DNA of 64,000 nt from Rhodopirellula sp. P2. GTDB lineage: Bacteria > Planctomycetota > Planctomycetia > Pirellulales > Pirellulaceae. The position numbers and the translations under genes were made by a program. Location: the NCBI RefSeq assembly GCF_028768465.1, contig NZ_CP118225.1, positions 7,227,417 to 7,291,416 of the forward strand, read 5' to 3'. The notes beneath the pieces are model-generated. The model searched no databases and was not told where the DNA came from. It worked only from the letters and a program-made list of their open reading frames with translations. This document shows, in pieces, positions 9,087-17,832 of the stretch (positions within the stretch are counted from its first letter, which is position 1; the number at the start of each line of letters is the position of its first letter).

Positions 9087-10713
9087 AACCGCGGAGCGGT
9101 GACAGTCGCCAGCCTCGGGTTTCAACCCGAGGTCTTGGGTGGCGTCCTCGAACCAGGAAAGCCACGGAGTGGTGACAGGTGTTGGGAGCGCGTGTCCGGC
9201 TGCCGTCGCTCCGCGACTCGGTGACCCCGGCTGGACTCCCATGACCTTGGGTTGAAACCCAAGGCTGACGGATTCCGTCGCTCCGCGACTGGGGTGCGTT
9301 TCGATGTCAAACCCATGCTCGTTGGGCCGTGATCACGCTGCGACTGTGGGGTGGAGGCGTTGCATGAGGGAACCGCGGAGCGGTGGCAGTCGCCAGCCTC
9401 GGGTTTCAACCCGAGGTCCTGGGTGGCGTCCTCGAAACAAGAAAGCCACGGAGTGGCGACAGGTGTTGGGAGCGAGTGTCCGGCTGCCGTCGCTCCGCGA
9501 CTCGGTGACCCCGGCTGGACTCCCATGACCTTGGGTTGAAACCCAAGGCTGACGGCTTCCGTCGCTCCGCGACTGGGGTGCGTTTCGATGTCAAACCCAT
9601 GCTCATTGGGCTGTGATCGCGGTGTGACTGTGAGGCAGAGGCGTTGCATGAGGGAACCGCGGAGCGGTGACAGTCGCCAGCCTCGGGTTTCAACCCGAGG
9701 TCTTGGGTGGCGTCCTCGAAACAAGAAAGCCACGGAGTGGTGACAGGTGTTGGGAGCGCGTGTCCGGCTGTCGTCGCTCCGCGACTCGGTGACCCCGGCT
9801 GGACTCCCATGACCTTGGGTTGAAACCCAAGGCTGACGGATTCCGTCGCTCCGCGACTGGGGTGCGTTTCGATGTCAACCCCATGCTCATTGGGCTGTGA
9901 TCGCGCTGCGACTGTGGGGTGGAGGCGTTGCATGAGGGAACCGCGGAGCGGTGGCAGTCGCCAGCCTCGGGTTTCAACCCGAGGTCCTGGGTGGCGTCCT
10001 CGAAACAAGAAAGCCACGGAGTGGTGACAGGTGTTGGGAGCGCGTGTCCGGCTGCCGTCGCTCCGCGACTCGGTGACCCCGGCTGGACTCCCATGACCTT
10101 GGGTTGAAAACCAAGGCTGACGGATTCCGTCGCTCCGCGCCTGGGGTGCGTTTCGATGTCAAACCCATGCTCATTGGGCTGTCATCACGCTGCGACTGTG
10201 GGGTGGAGGCGTCGCGTGAGGGAACCGCGGAGCGGTGACAGTCGCCAGCCTCGGGTTTCAACCCGAGGTCTCGGGTGGCGTCCCCGAACCAGGACAGCCA
10301 CGGAGTGGCGACAGGTGTTGGGAACGCGTGTCCGGCTGCCGTCGCTCCGCGACTCGGTGACCCCGGCTGTGGACTCCCATGACCTTGGGTTGAAACCCAA
10401 GGCTGACGGATTCCGTCGCTCCGCGACTGGGGTGCGTTTCGATGTCAAACCCATGCTCATTGGGCTGTGATCGCGCTGCGACTGTGGGGTGGAGGCGTTG
10501 CATGAGGGAACCGCGGAGCGGTGGCAGTCGCCAGCCTCGGGTTTCAACCCGAGGTCCTGGGTGGCGTCCTCGAAACAAGAAAGCCACGGAGTGGCGACAG
10601 GTGTTGGGAGCGCGTGTCCGGCTGCCGTCGCTCCGCGACTCGGTGCCCCCGGCTGTGGACTCCCATGACCTTGGGTTGAAACCCAAGGCTGACGGATTCC
10701 GTCGCTCCGCGAC
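9087..10713. repeat. Six-unit tandem array of a 284-bp palindrome-rich repeat
   Basis: Units begin at 9087, 9371, 9655, 9939, 10223 and 10509 with an AACCGCGGAGCGGTG start. The spacing is 284 bp except for one 286-bp step, caused by an extra TG in the GGCTGTGGACTCC segment; the last unit is cut short near 10713. Each unit carries two near-perfect palindromes of related but different sequence, CCTCGGGTTTCAACCCGAGG and CCTTGGGTTGAAACCCAAGG, plus short hairpins of the form GTCGCTCCGCGAC. Long frames on the minus strand are simple repeats of the same peptide and are not believed. The array fills the whole gap between recA and the next gene. Confidence 0.92.
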
Positions 10714-10825
10714 GGTTGTCGCCCGCCGCTGCGACGACGCCCGTGCACACCCCGGCAAACGTCCAACGGTTCTGCACTCAACACCTCACCTGCACGAGGC
10801 TGCTCACCCGCGATAACATCGCGGC

Positions 10826-11677
10826 ATGACCGCATCCGATCCTGCTCCAGCCGAAGCGTCCGCGCCCCATCCAACGTCCCTCGACCCGGCTCCCGAGGTG
10901 ATCTTCTTGGGCACCGGGACCAGCGTCGGTGTGCCGGCGATTGGATGCGAATGCGACGTCTGCCAAAGCACCGACCCGCACAACAATCGCACACGCTGCT
11001 CGATCTTGATCCGCTTGCCCGAGGGCAATCTGCTGATCGACACGCCGCCTGATTTGCGAACGCAATTGCTTCGCGAAAAAATCAAGCTCGTGCACGCGGT
11101 TTTGTTCACCCACGAACATGCCGATCACATCTACGGGTTGGATGACCTGCGGTTGTTTCCGTTTCGGCTCGGTCGTCCCGTTCCGCTGTACTGCCGTGCG
11201 GACGTCGAAGCTCGCATTCGCACGTCCTACGACTACGCGTTTTCAAAGCGTGAACAAACCCATGCGGGATCACGGCCCCAACTCGAAATTCTCTCGATCA
11301 ACAACGACGACCCCTTTGAGGTTCTTGGCGTTCGGATCATGCCGGTTCCGCTGAAGCACGGACCGCACTTCGAAGTGCTGGGATTCCGCATGGGCGACTT
11401 CGCTTATTGCACGGATACCAATCACATCTCCGAGTCGTCCATGGATCGCCTGCGAGGCCTCGACACGCTGGTCCTGGATGCCTTGCGGTTCACACCGCAC
11501 CCGACTCACTTCAACATCGACGAAGCCCTCGAGGTGATCGAAGAACTCAAGCCACGCCAAGCCTTCCTGACTCACTTGAGCCACGACATCGATCACGGCC
11601 CCGTGGAAGCCTCGCTGCCCGATCATGTTCACCTCGCCTACGACGGACTGCGTCTGCCAATGCCATTCATTCGGTAG
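10826..11677 (+). CDS. PhnP-like MBL-fold metallo-hydrolase
   Basis: 283 aa, cytoplasmic. Metallo-beta-lactamase fold of the cyclic phosphodiesterase branch: FLGTGTSVGVPAIGC, the CECDVC zinc-knuckle-like segment, HEHADH near residue 96 (metal site), LKHGPHFEVLGF, and TDTNHI. PhnP hydrolyses phosphoribosyl 1,2-cyclic phosphate in phosphonate use, but related enzymes act on other cyclic phosphates or RNA, and no phn genes lie nearby, so the substrate is open. No strong ribosome site precedes the ATG at 10826. The stop codon TAG (11675-11677) is part of the GTAGCCGG end of the repeat that follows. Confidence 0.85.
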   Translation: MTASDPAPAEASAPHPTSLDPAPEVIFLGTGTSVGVPAIGCECDVCQSTDPHNNRTRCSILIRLPEGNLLIDTPPDLRTQLLREKIKLVHAVLFTHEHADHIYGLDDLRLFPFRLGRPVPLYCRADVEARIRTSYDYAFSKREQTHAGSRPQLEILSINNDDPFEVLGVRIMPVPLKHGPHFEVLGFRMGDFAYCTDTNHISESSMDRLRGLDTLVLDALRFTPHPTHFNIDEALEVIEELKPRQAFLTHLSHDIDHGPVEASLPDHVHLAYDGLRLPMPFIR

Positions 11678-12154
11678 CCGGATTCGCCAAGAATTCGGAC
11701 TCCAACCCACTCGAGCATCTGAGTTTTTCTCGTTCCCAGGCTCTGCCTGGGAATGCAATGCACTGCAGGCTCCGCCTGCTGAGACAGAATCGGGAGGCGG
11801 AGCCTCCAAAACAGTGTGTTCCCAGGCAGAGCCTGGGAACAAGGAAGCCACCACGCCAGGTACCGCCTGGCCTACGTCGGTTACGACCCGCCCCGTCAGC
11901 AAGGCCACCCCAGCCGTCGCCGGATTCGCCAAGAATTCGGACTCCAACCCACTCGAGAATCTGAGTTTTTCTCGTTCCCAGGCTCTGCCTGGGAACGCAA
12001 TGCACTGCAGGCTCCGCCTGCTGAGACAGAATCGGGAGGCGGAGCCTCCAAGACAGTGTGTTCCCAGGCAGAGCCTGGGAACAAGGAAGCCACCACGCCA
12101 AGCACAGCCTGGCCTACGTCGGTCACAACCCGCCGCGTCACGCCTGTGAATTGA
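11674..12154. repeat. Two tandem copies of a ~240-bp composite repeat with TTCCCAGGC palindromes
   Basis: Copies run from about 11674 and about 11920; a third is at 14646. Each begins with GTAGCCGGATTCGCC (or a close variant), continues through the palindrome TTCCCAGGCTCTGCCTGGGAA, a GCAGGCTCCGCCTGC hairpin, a GGAGGCGGAGCCTCC hairpin, and the inverted form of the first palindrome. It ends in a CAGGTACCGCCTGG-like hairpin and a CTACGTCGG tail. The first base triplet after the leading G is the stop codon of the upstream gene. Confidence 0.88.
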
Positions 12155-12207
12155 ATCCTAACCCGAAGCGTTAGCGAGGGATCGCGTGACATTGCAACGA
12201 GCCTGTG

Positions 12208-12272
12208 GGTCCCTCGCTCACGCGTCGGGTTGTGAAATCGAGTCAATCAACCCGACGCGTGAGCGAGGGACC
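12208..12272. repeat. 65-bp perfect hairpin of the AACCCGACGCGTGAGCGAGGGACC family
   Basis: Bases 12208-12232 and 12248-12272 are exact inverted repeats of 25 bp around a 15-nt loop. Single arms of the same sequence (CGCGTSAGCGAGGGACC) recur near 14868, 19312, 22247, 25530, 26108, 26668, 33800, 34092, 34822 and 36596, often beside other repeats. It could act as a bidirectional terminator, but no T-run follows. Confidence 0.85.
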
Positions 12273-12337
12273 ACACTGATTTTCCTGGCGAATCCAGCTA
12301 CAGCGGTTCTGATTCGCTTCCAACCACAACGGGCACT

Positions 12338-12718
12338 TTGATTCAGCTAGACTGCGTCGTCCAACGATCGTCGTCTCGTCCCCTCGCAGCAAAAGTCCCT
12401 CCTTTGTCCGCCTCAGATCCCGCCCCCGAATCGGAACCATCGGTCACCTCCGATGTCTCGACTCCGCTCCCTGCCGCTCCCGCCTCAGACCAAACCTCCC
12501 GATTGGGATGGGTCTTGTTCGTGATTTATCTGCTGCTTTACGGTGGGTTTGTGCTGCTGAATGCTTTCAAGGCGGAAGTGATGGACACCATCGTTTTCGC
12601 GGGCTTGAACTTGGCGATCGTCTACGGATTCGCATTGATCTTGGTCGCCATTGGAATGGCGTTGATCTACGGAATGAAGACTGTCGATGAGCCTCAAGCG
12701 TCGGAGGCATCGGAATGA
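12338..12718 (+). CDS. Small two-helix membrane protein (DUF485-like), partner of the symporter
   Basis: 126 aa as an open frame from ATG 12338; a TTG at 12404 is an alternative start, and the true N-terminus is uncertain. Two membrane helices: LGWVLFVIYLLLYGGFVLL (about residues 57-75) and a longer one, IVFAGLNLAIVYGFALILVA (about 85-105). In many bacteria a DUF485 protein of this shape precedes the acetate permease ActP. Here the stop codon overlaps the symporter start as ATGA, which fits that pairing. The N-terminal 50 residues are Ser/Pro/Ala-rich and poorly defined. Confidence 0.72.
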   Translation: MIQLDCVVQRSSSRPLAAKVPPLSASDPAPESEPSVTSDVSTPLPAAPASDQTSRLGWVLFVIYLLLYGGFVLLNAFKAEVMDTIVFAGLNLAIVYGFALILVAIGMALIYGMKTVDEPQASEASE

Positions 12719-14649
12719 TTTACGAACCTTCCATGACCGCCGTCGTTGTTTTCTTTGCGTTCGTCGGCTTCACGATCGCACTCAGCTTTTATCTTGGCGG
12801 CAAAGCCAAATCGTCAGCGGGTTACTTCGCCGCCCACGGTCAAATCCCTTGGTTCATCAACGGGATTGCCTTCGCGGGAGACTACCTGTCCGCGGCATCG
12901 TTCCTGGGCATTTGCGGCATGATCGCGGCCTACGGCTACGATGGTTTCCTGTATTCGATCGGCTACCTGGCCGGCTGGATCGTGGCCTTGTTCGTGATCG
13001 CCGAACCCATGAAGCGGCTCGGCAAATTCACCTTCGCCGATGCACTGGACGCCAAATTTGATTCCAAGGGGATCAAAGCCGCGGCCGGGATCAGCACGCT
13101 GATCGTCAGCGTGTTCTATCTGATCCCCCAAATGGTCGGCGCCGGGGTTCTGATTCAACCCCTGCTGGGTTTCCCACACTGGGTCGGCGTGCTGCTGGTC
13201 GGTGCCGTCGTGATCACGATTGTGGTCACCGCCGGAATGGTCTCGACCACCTGGGTGCAGTTTCTGAAGGGATCGCTGCTGGTTGTCTTCAGCGCGATTC
13301 TGGTCGTGATGGTGCTGCAACAAGGGTTCAAGGTCGACAACCAGTCGTTCCCTTCCCACAGCTTCGCCATCGGTGAATTCAATCGCCAAGCCATTGCAGA
13401 AGCCATGAATCGCGAACTGGTGGAGCCATCGAATTGGGCGGACAACGACCAATACCTCCAGTTCACTCGCGAGGACGGTGAAGGCTACGACGTTTACCGT
13501 GCGGACATCCAAGAAGGCGGGACGATGATCGTCTCGGAAGCCCAGTCGATCACGACGATGCCGAGCGGCGAGACGTTGATTGGCGGGCTGCCCAAGGGCG
13601 ACCAACCTGGCCAAGGCCACTTGCGACCGGTCGGCCGGATCAAGATGCTGCCCAACGAATACATCGGCCAGTCTGAAACCGGGCCGCTTGGCCCGCTGAA
13701 GTTCTTCGACGTTCTCAATCGCAGCACCGTCGTGCTCTGGGGCAATGAAACGCTGAAGAACGAAGACGGATCGACCACCCAAGTCTTCTACCAAAAACCA
13801 ACCAGTGGTTCCCAGGTTCTGCGACCCGGCGAGCACCCTCGATTCGCTGGCATTCGCAGCGACAGTTGGAAGGGCAAGTTCAACTTCCTGTCCCTGATGC
13901 TGGCACTGTTCTGCGGCACCGCCTCGTTGCCACACATCTTGATTCGTTACTACACGGTCAAGGACGCCGCCGCCGCTCGCAAGAGCACGATTGTGGGCAT
14001 CACCAGCATCGGGTTCTTCTACGTCCTGACGCTGTACTTGGGCCTCGGCGCCATGACCAGCGGCACGCTGGATGTGACGAACAGCAACATGGCCGCACCG
14101 CTGCTGGCTCGCGGGATGAGTGGGCTGCTGTTTGCCATCATCTCGGCCATCGCCTTCACAACGGTGCTGGGCACCGTCAGCGGTTTGATTCTGGCCAGCA
14201 GTGGCGCCGTCGCCCACGATTTGCTCGGCGGTGTGATGGGCATGGAGTTCAGCGAGAACAGCCAGGTTCGAATCGCGAAAATCGCAGCCGTGGTGGTGGG
14301 AGCCATCGCGATTGTGCTGGGGATCCTGTTCCGCAACCTCAACGTCAGTTACTTGGTGGGGTGGGCCTTCAGCATCGCGGCCAGTGCGAACTTACCGGCA
14401 CTCATCATGCTGCTGTTTTGGAAACGCACGACGGCTCAAGGCATCATCGCCAGCGTCATCGTCGGCATGTTCAGTTCGCTGGGATGGATCCTGTTGTCCG
14501 CGGACACCTTCGAAAAGGTTTACGGCATCGATCCGTTGAGCAGCCCCGTTCCATTCAGCCAACCCGGCATCGTGACGATTCCGTTGGCTCTGGTCACCTT
14601 GATCGTGGTGTCCCTGATGACGCAAAACGGCAAGGCCACCGCAACGTAG
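12715..14649 (+). CDS. Sodium:solute symporter, acetate permease (ActP)-like, with a large hydrophilic insert
   Basis: 644 aa, inner membrane. SSS-family transporter: FTIALSFYLGGKAKSSAGYF, SAASFLGICGMIAAYGYDGF, FGGTAS-like FCGTASLPHILIRYYTV, and TVLGTVSGLILASSGAVAHD. The family moves small carboxylates such as acetate with Na+. E. coli ActP is 549 aa; here a hydrophilic stretch of about 180 residues (about 203-383, from QQGFKVDNQSF to RSDSWKGKF) separates two membrane helices where E. coli has a loop of about 40. The gene follows the DUF485-like gene with a 4-nt overlap. Its stop TAG (14647-14649) lies inside the GTAGCCGG end of the downstream repeat. Substrate is inferred only. Confidence 0.85.
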   Translation: MIYEPSMTAVVVFFAFVGFTIALSFYLGGKAKSSAGYFAAHGQIPWFINGIAFAGDYLSAASFLGICGMIAAYGYDGFLYSIGYLAGWIVALFVIAEPMKRLGKFTFADALDAKFDSKGIKAAAGISTLIVSVFYLIPQMVGAGVLIQPLLGFPHWVGVLLVGAVVITIVVTAGMVSTTWVQFLKGSLLVVFSAILVVMVLQQGFKVDNQSFPSHSFAIGEFNRQAIAEAMNRELVEPSNWADNDQYLQFTREDGEGYDVYRADIQEGGTMIVSEAQSITTMPSGETLIGGLPKGDQPGQGHLRPVGRIKMLPNEYIGQSETGPLGPLKFFDVLNRSTVVLWGNETLKNEDGSTTQVFYQKPTSGSQVLRPGEHPRFAGIRSDSWKGKFNFLSLMLALFCGTASLPHILIRYYTVKDAAAARKSTIVGITSIGFFYVLTLYLGLGAMTSGTLDVTNSNMAAPLLARGMSGLLFAIISAIAFTTVLGTVSGLILASSGAVAHDLLGGVMGMEFSENSQVRIAKIAAVVVGAIAIVLGILFRNLNVSYLVGWAFSIAASANLPALIMLLFWKRTTAQGIIASVIVGMFSSLGWILLSADTFEKVYGIDPLSSPVPFSQPGIVTIPLALVTLIVVSLMTQNGKATAT

Positions 14650-14885
14650 CCGGATTCGCCAGAATTCGGATCGCAACCCACTCGAGCATCTGAGTTCTTC
14701 TCGTTCCCAGGCTCTGCCTGGGAACGCAATGCAATGCAGGCTCCGCCTGCTGAGACAGAATCGGGAGGCAGAGCCTCCAAGACAGTGTGTTCCCAGGCAG
14801 AGCCTGGGAACAAGGAAGCCACCACGCCAGGTACAACCTGGCCTACGTCGGTCACAACACGCCGGTAAGCGAGGGACCACACTGA
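14646..14885. repeat. Third copy of the TTCCCAGGC composite repeat
   Basis: Same order of palindromes as at 11674-12154: GTAGCCGGATTCGCC, TTCCCAGGCTCTGCCTGGGAA, GCAGGCTCCGCCTGC, then the inverted palindrome, a CAGG/CCTGG hairpin and CTACGTCGG. It ends with GCGAGGGACCACACTGA at about 14869-14885. Again the leading GTAGC contains the stop codon of the upstream gene. Confidence 0.88.
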
Positions 14886-14901
14886 GTCCTGGCCCACCCA
14901 G

Positions 14902-15606
14902 TTACGAGGCCGCGCGGTTGATCAACCCCAGCACTTCGGCGCGTGACTTCGGATCCGTCTTGAACGCACCTCGCATCGCGCTGGTCAAACACAAACTTCC
15001 CGGTTTGCGAATGCCTCGCATCGTCATGCAACTGTGCGTCGACTCGACCACCACGGCGACACCTCGCGCCGACAATCGATCCTCGATCAAATTCGCGACC
15101 GTGTGGGTCAAACGCTCTTGCACCTGCGGACGCCGGGCGACCTCTTCGACCACGCGAGCCAACTTGCTCAAGCCCACCACTTTGCCGCTGGGCAAATAAG
15201 CGATGTGGGCCTTGCCTGTGAACGGCAACAGGTGATGCTCGCACATGCTGCAGAAACTGATGTCTCGCACCAACACGATTTCGTCGTAGTCCTCCGCAAA
15301 AACTTTCGCGAGGTGTCGGCCAGGATCAGATTTCAAACCGGCGAACATTTCGGCGTACATCCGGGCCACACGCTCCGGTGTTTCCAGCAACCCGTCGCGA
15401 TCGGGGTCCTCACCAACCGCTTCCAGGATCTCGCGCACGGCCGCTTCGATTCGAGGATAGTCGACTTCGTTGTGAGGCGCGTTTTTGTCGACAAAAAAGG
15501 GCGTTCGTTCGGCGGTTTGTTCTTTGTCGACCACGGGCTTGTCTGAATCCTGATTGAGAACCTCTCCGAAAGGGGCCTGACCCTTTGGAGGCGTGCTGAT
15601 TTTCAT
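14902..15606 (-). CDS. folE: GTP cyclohydrolase I
   Basis: 234 aa from the ATG at 15606. Converts GTP to dihydroneopterin triphosphate, the entry to folate/pterin synthesis; acts as a cytoplasmic decamer. Recognised by [17 protein letters not shown], the zinc ligands in [12 protein letters not shown], and [14 protein letters not shown] near the C-terminus. The family core begins around [16 protein letters not shown]; the ~45 residues before it are unlike the family and partly encoded by a palindromic repeat ([10 protein letters not shown]), so the true start may be further in. The frame also runs upstream to 15693. Confidence 0.93.
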   Translation of the reverse strand: MKISTPPKGQAPFGEVLNQDSDKPVVDKEQTAERTPFFVDKNAPHNEVDYPRIEAAVREILEAVGEDPDRDGLLETPERVARMYAEMFAGLKSDPGRHLAKVFAEDYDEIVLVRDISFCSMCEHHLLPFTGKAHIAYLPSGKVVGLSKLARVVEEVARRPQVQERLTHTVANLIEDRLSARGVAVVVESTHSCMTMRGIRKPGSLCLTSAMRGAFKTDPKSRAEVLGLINRAAS

Positions 15607-15650
15607 TCTGTTGGCGGACTCACCGGAGAGGGTCAGACCCCTTTTCGGTG
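15561..15650. repeat. Inverted pair of AAAGGGG...GACCC palindromes over the folE start
   Basis: A copy at 15561-15590 (GAAAGGGGCCTGACCCTTTG) and an inverted copy at 15621-15650 (GAGGGTCAGACCCCTTTTCG). Each is itself a short palindrome, and together they can pair across about 30 bp that contains the likely folE ATG. A translational or transcriptional effect on folE is possible but only inferred. Confidence 0.7.
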
Positions 15651-15906
15651 AACTTCGTGAGGGGGCAATCTTGTTGGCTCCCTCGCGAAACAACGCACGA
15701 CTATAAACGAGTGGCTAGCGATGCGAAGATGAGCAAACCGTCTGCCGACGACAATTGCCCCAAAAACGAGCCTCCGGGCTCGATCGGGAATCCTTCCTTG
15801 CTGACGCGGCGGGTTGCGAAATTCGCCCGCTGGGAAAGCACGGGAGACTGGCAATCGGCTCGCTTCTGCGTCTGGCTGGCAAAGCAGGGCAGGAGCAGGA
15901 GTGCCG

Positions 15907-16944
15907 CTAAATCGGCTCAAACCCCTGCTGATAGAAGCCCATGATTTTGCCGAAGATACGGAAAATCATGAAGATCAAGCACATCGAAACGGAAAGCCAA
16001 ATCACGCCCGTCGCCACGCCCGCGATCGTCTTCATCGCCCCTTTGGCTCGTTCGTCGTAATCCTTCGCCAATTGGTCGATGGATTCGGCATCGGTCCCCG
16101 ACAGCTCCGCAATCTCGATCTGGGTGATGAATTCCTCGGGGAACAAATGCGTTCGGTTGAGCGCCTCACTCAGCGTGGCCCCGCCGCGAATGGCGTCTTC
16201 AGCCGACTTGGCTCCGCTTCGATAATACGAACTGTCGGTCGAATCCAACGACAGCTTGATCGAATCAATCGGGTTGATCCCAGCGTCCAAGGACAACGAC
16301 AACGTCCAGGCGAAACGGGCCAGTGTGATCGTTTGAATGGCACCACCGATCGCGGGAACCTGATACACCAATGGCACGACGTTCTGAATGCCGCCGACGT
16401 TCTTTCGGAACGCCAAGTACATCCCACCGAGCACCGCGGCAAAGGCTGCGATGTAGGACCAGAAGATCAAGACTCCTTTGGGGCCTCGCAATCCAAACCC
16501 CAGCATGTCGGTCATCTCACCGCCGGTGGGAGCCGTCAACACGCCCATGATCCAAATCATCAGCGACACCACGCCGACGCCAATCAACAACTGAAGTCCT
16601 GGCCACGCGATCGCGCGGATGAAGTTCTGACGAAGCGTGTATTGTTGGGCGTAGTGTTCGGACAGCGCCAGCATGGTCCGCTCGAGCCTCCCCGTGGTTT
16701 CACCGACCCGCGTCATCACCACCAACAACGGCGGAAAGAACGGCTTCTGATGCCGCATCATCTCACTGATCGCGTGACCGTCTTTGGCACCCTCGCGAAT
16801 CTTGGTCATGGCGACGCGTTGTCGTGCGGAGCCGTGCTTGGCTTCGCTTTCCAACAGCTTCAACAAGTCCGCTCCGGCTCGCAGTCCGACTCCAAACCGG
16901 CGGCAAAAATCGCGGCAGGAACGGACGCCCATCTGTCGTGACAT
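15907..16944 (-). CDS. Type II secretion / type IV pilus F-type inner-membrane protein (GspF/PilC family)
   Basis: 345 aa from the ATG at 16944 (a GTG at 16947 also fits). The cytoplasmic start has the T2SSF pattern (CRRFGVGLRAGADLLKLLESEA, then VVMTRVGETTGRLERTMLALSEHY). It is followed by membrane helices (WPGLQLLIGVGVVSLMIWIM, GVLIFWSYIAAFAAVLGGM), a second F-type domain (ARFAWTLSLSLDAGINPIDSI, LTQIEIAELSGTDAESIDQLA) and a C-terminal helix. Such proteins are the membrane platform of secretion or pilus machines. No ATPase or secretin gene is seen beside it. The start overlaps the stop of the upstream secreted-protein gene (TGATG), so the two are coupled. Confidence 0.87.
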   Translation of the reverse strand: MSRQMGVRSCRDFCRRFGVGLRAGADLLKLLESEAKHGSARQRVAMTKIREGAKDGHAISEMMRHQKPFFPPLLVVMTRVGETTGRLERTMLALSEHYAQQYTLRQNFIRAIAWPGLQLLIGVGVVSLMIWIMGVLTAPTGGEMTDMLGFGLRGPKGVLIFWSYIAAFAAVLGGMYLAFRKNVGGIQNVVPLVYQVPAIGGAIQTITLARFAWTLSLSLDAGINPIDSIKLSLDSTDSSYYRSGAKSAEDAIRGGATLSEALNRTHLFPEEFITQIEIAELSGTDAESIDQLAKDYDERAKGAMKTIAGVATGVIWLSVSMCLIFMIFRIFGKIMGFYQQGFEPI

Positions 16945-17750
16945 CACGGCGACACCTCCACCATCGGCATGCTGCCCGGTTGTTTCGCGGAGCGGCGCAA
17001 GCCGCCCGGTGCGTGACCGGAGGGCTCGCGCCCAGCCGCTTCGATGCGAGATATCGAAGTGCGATCATCCCGCGGAACCCACGCTGGCAGCTCACCAAAG
17101 TGCTGTGTGTATTCACGTTTTGCATAGGCCAACATGTACTCCTGGCTGGCTGCCTTCGATACGCCCACCGGACTCGGTGAATTTCGCGAATTCGGACCTT
17201 GCTTGGACAATCGCACCAATCGATGTAGCGCCAACTCGTAAGTGCCTTGGGCTCGCAAACGATCGCCGCTCTGGAGCAACCGCCTGGCGTTTTGCACCAA
17301 CGCTTTCGCGTCCGCAATCGTTTCTTGTTGTGCTTTTTGTTTTGCAAATTGACGCGGGTCCGCCTCGCCGAGCAACTGACGGTCAATCTCGTCGTGATCG
17401 ATGATCGTCACGGAGACCGATGCGTTGCCAGTGCGAGTGGCACCACCATGAGCTCCACCAGGCGAGAGTCGACCACGCGAAGAACGCCCGCTTTGGTAAG
17501 ACGACACTCCGCCGATCGATCCCGTCCCTCGATCGGGAATCAACATGCTGCTCGTCGAAGAGAACCGTCGCACACTGGGAAGCTGCACGACTTGTGCTGA
17601 CAACGTTTCCGCCCCCACGATGAGCAGCAACGATGCCGTGACGACTCGGGCGAGGGCGAGACTCTTAGCGGAGCGGCGCGAGCCGCCCGGTGTGCGACCG
17701 GAGGGCTCGCGCCCTGCCGCTAATTTCGCGAACACCCAATTCATTTCCAT
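16944..17750 (-). CDS. Secreted protein of unknown function carrying two in-frame palindromic inserts
   Basis: 268 aa from ATG 17750 (ATG 17744 also possible; a purine-rich stretch precedes it). A signal peptide (LALARVVTASLLLIVGAETLSA) starts about 25 residues in. A central helical part (FAKQKAQQETIADAKALVQN ... YELALHRLVRLSKQ) looks like a single tetratricopeptide-style hairpin. The peptide AAGREPSGRTPGGSRRSAK near the N-terminus recurs as AAGREPSGHAPGGLRRSAK near the C-terminus, because the same 55-bp palindrome is inserted at both places in the same frame. The frame continues upstream to 18275 but only through repeats, so I rejected that extension. Coupled to the GspF-like gene, so possibly a partner of that system. 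Confidence 0.65.
   Translation of the reverse strand: MEMNWVFAKLAAGREPSGRTPGGSRRSAKSLALARVVTASLLLIVGAETLSAQVVQLPSVRRFSSTSSMLIPDRGTGSIGGVSSYQSGRSSRGRLSPGGAHGGATRTGNASVSVTIIDHDEIDRQLLGEADPRQFAKQKAQQETIADAKALVQNARRLLQSGDRLRAQGTYELALHRLVRLSKQGPNSRNSPSPVGVSKAASQEYMLAYAKREYTQHFGELPAWVPRDDRTSISRIEAAGREPSGHAPGGLRRSAKQPGSMPMVEVSP
16986..17040. repeat. 55-bp palindromic element, copy 1 (within coding sequence, C-terminal end)
   Basis: Nested inverted repeats: GCGGAGCGGCGCAAGCC ... GGCTCGCGCCCAGCCGC with an inner CCGGT...ACCGG. Differs from copy 2 at a few bases. Its distance to copy 2 (681 bp) is a multiple of three, so both are read in the same frame. Confidence 0.85.
17667..17721. repeat. 55-bp palindromic element, copy 2 (within coding sequence, N-terminal end)
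   Basis: AGCGG...CCGCT outer arms, GGCGCGAGCC/GGCTCGCGCC middle arms and CCGGT/ACCGG inner arms. It encodes the basic stretch just before the signal-peptide core of the host gene. Confidence 0.85.
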
Positions 17751-17832
17751 TGGGCTCTCGCCTCTCCCACCGGGAAATCGTGCCGTTTTGAAGTGCTGCG
17801 TTGCCAACGTCTTGCGCCCCCCGCCCGCCAGG

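Noticed and set aside
9087..10713. CRISPR-like array
   Set aside because: The period is 284 bp with no unique spacers, and no cas genes are nearby.
9122..10994. Minus-strand frames with repeated SRGATAAGHALPTP-like peptides
   Set aside because: They merely translate the 284-bp tandem repeat; no start signals, and several frames are equally open.
12814..14217. 467-codon minus-strand frame
   Set aside because: Antisense shadow of the symporter gene.
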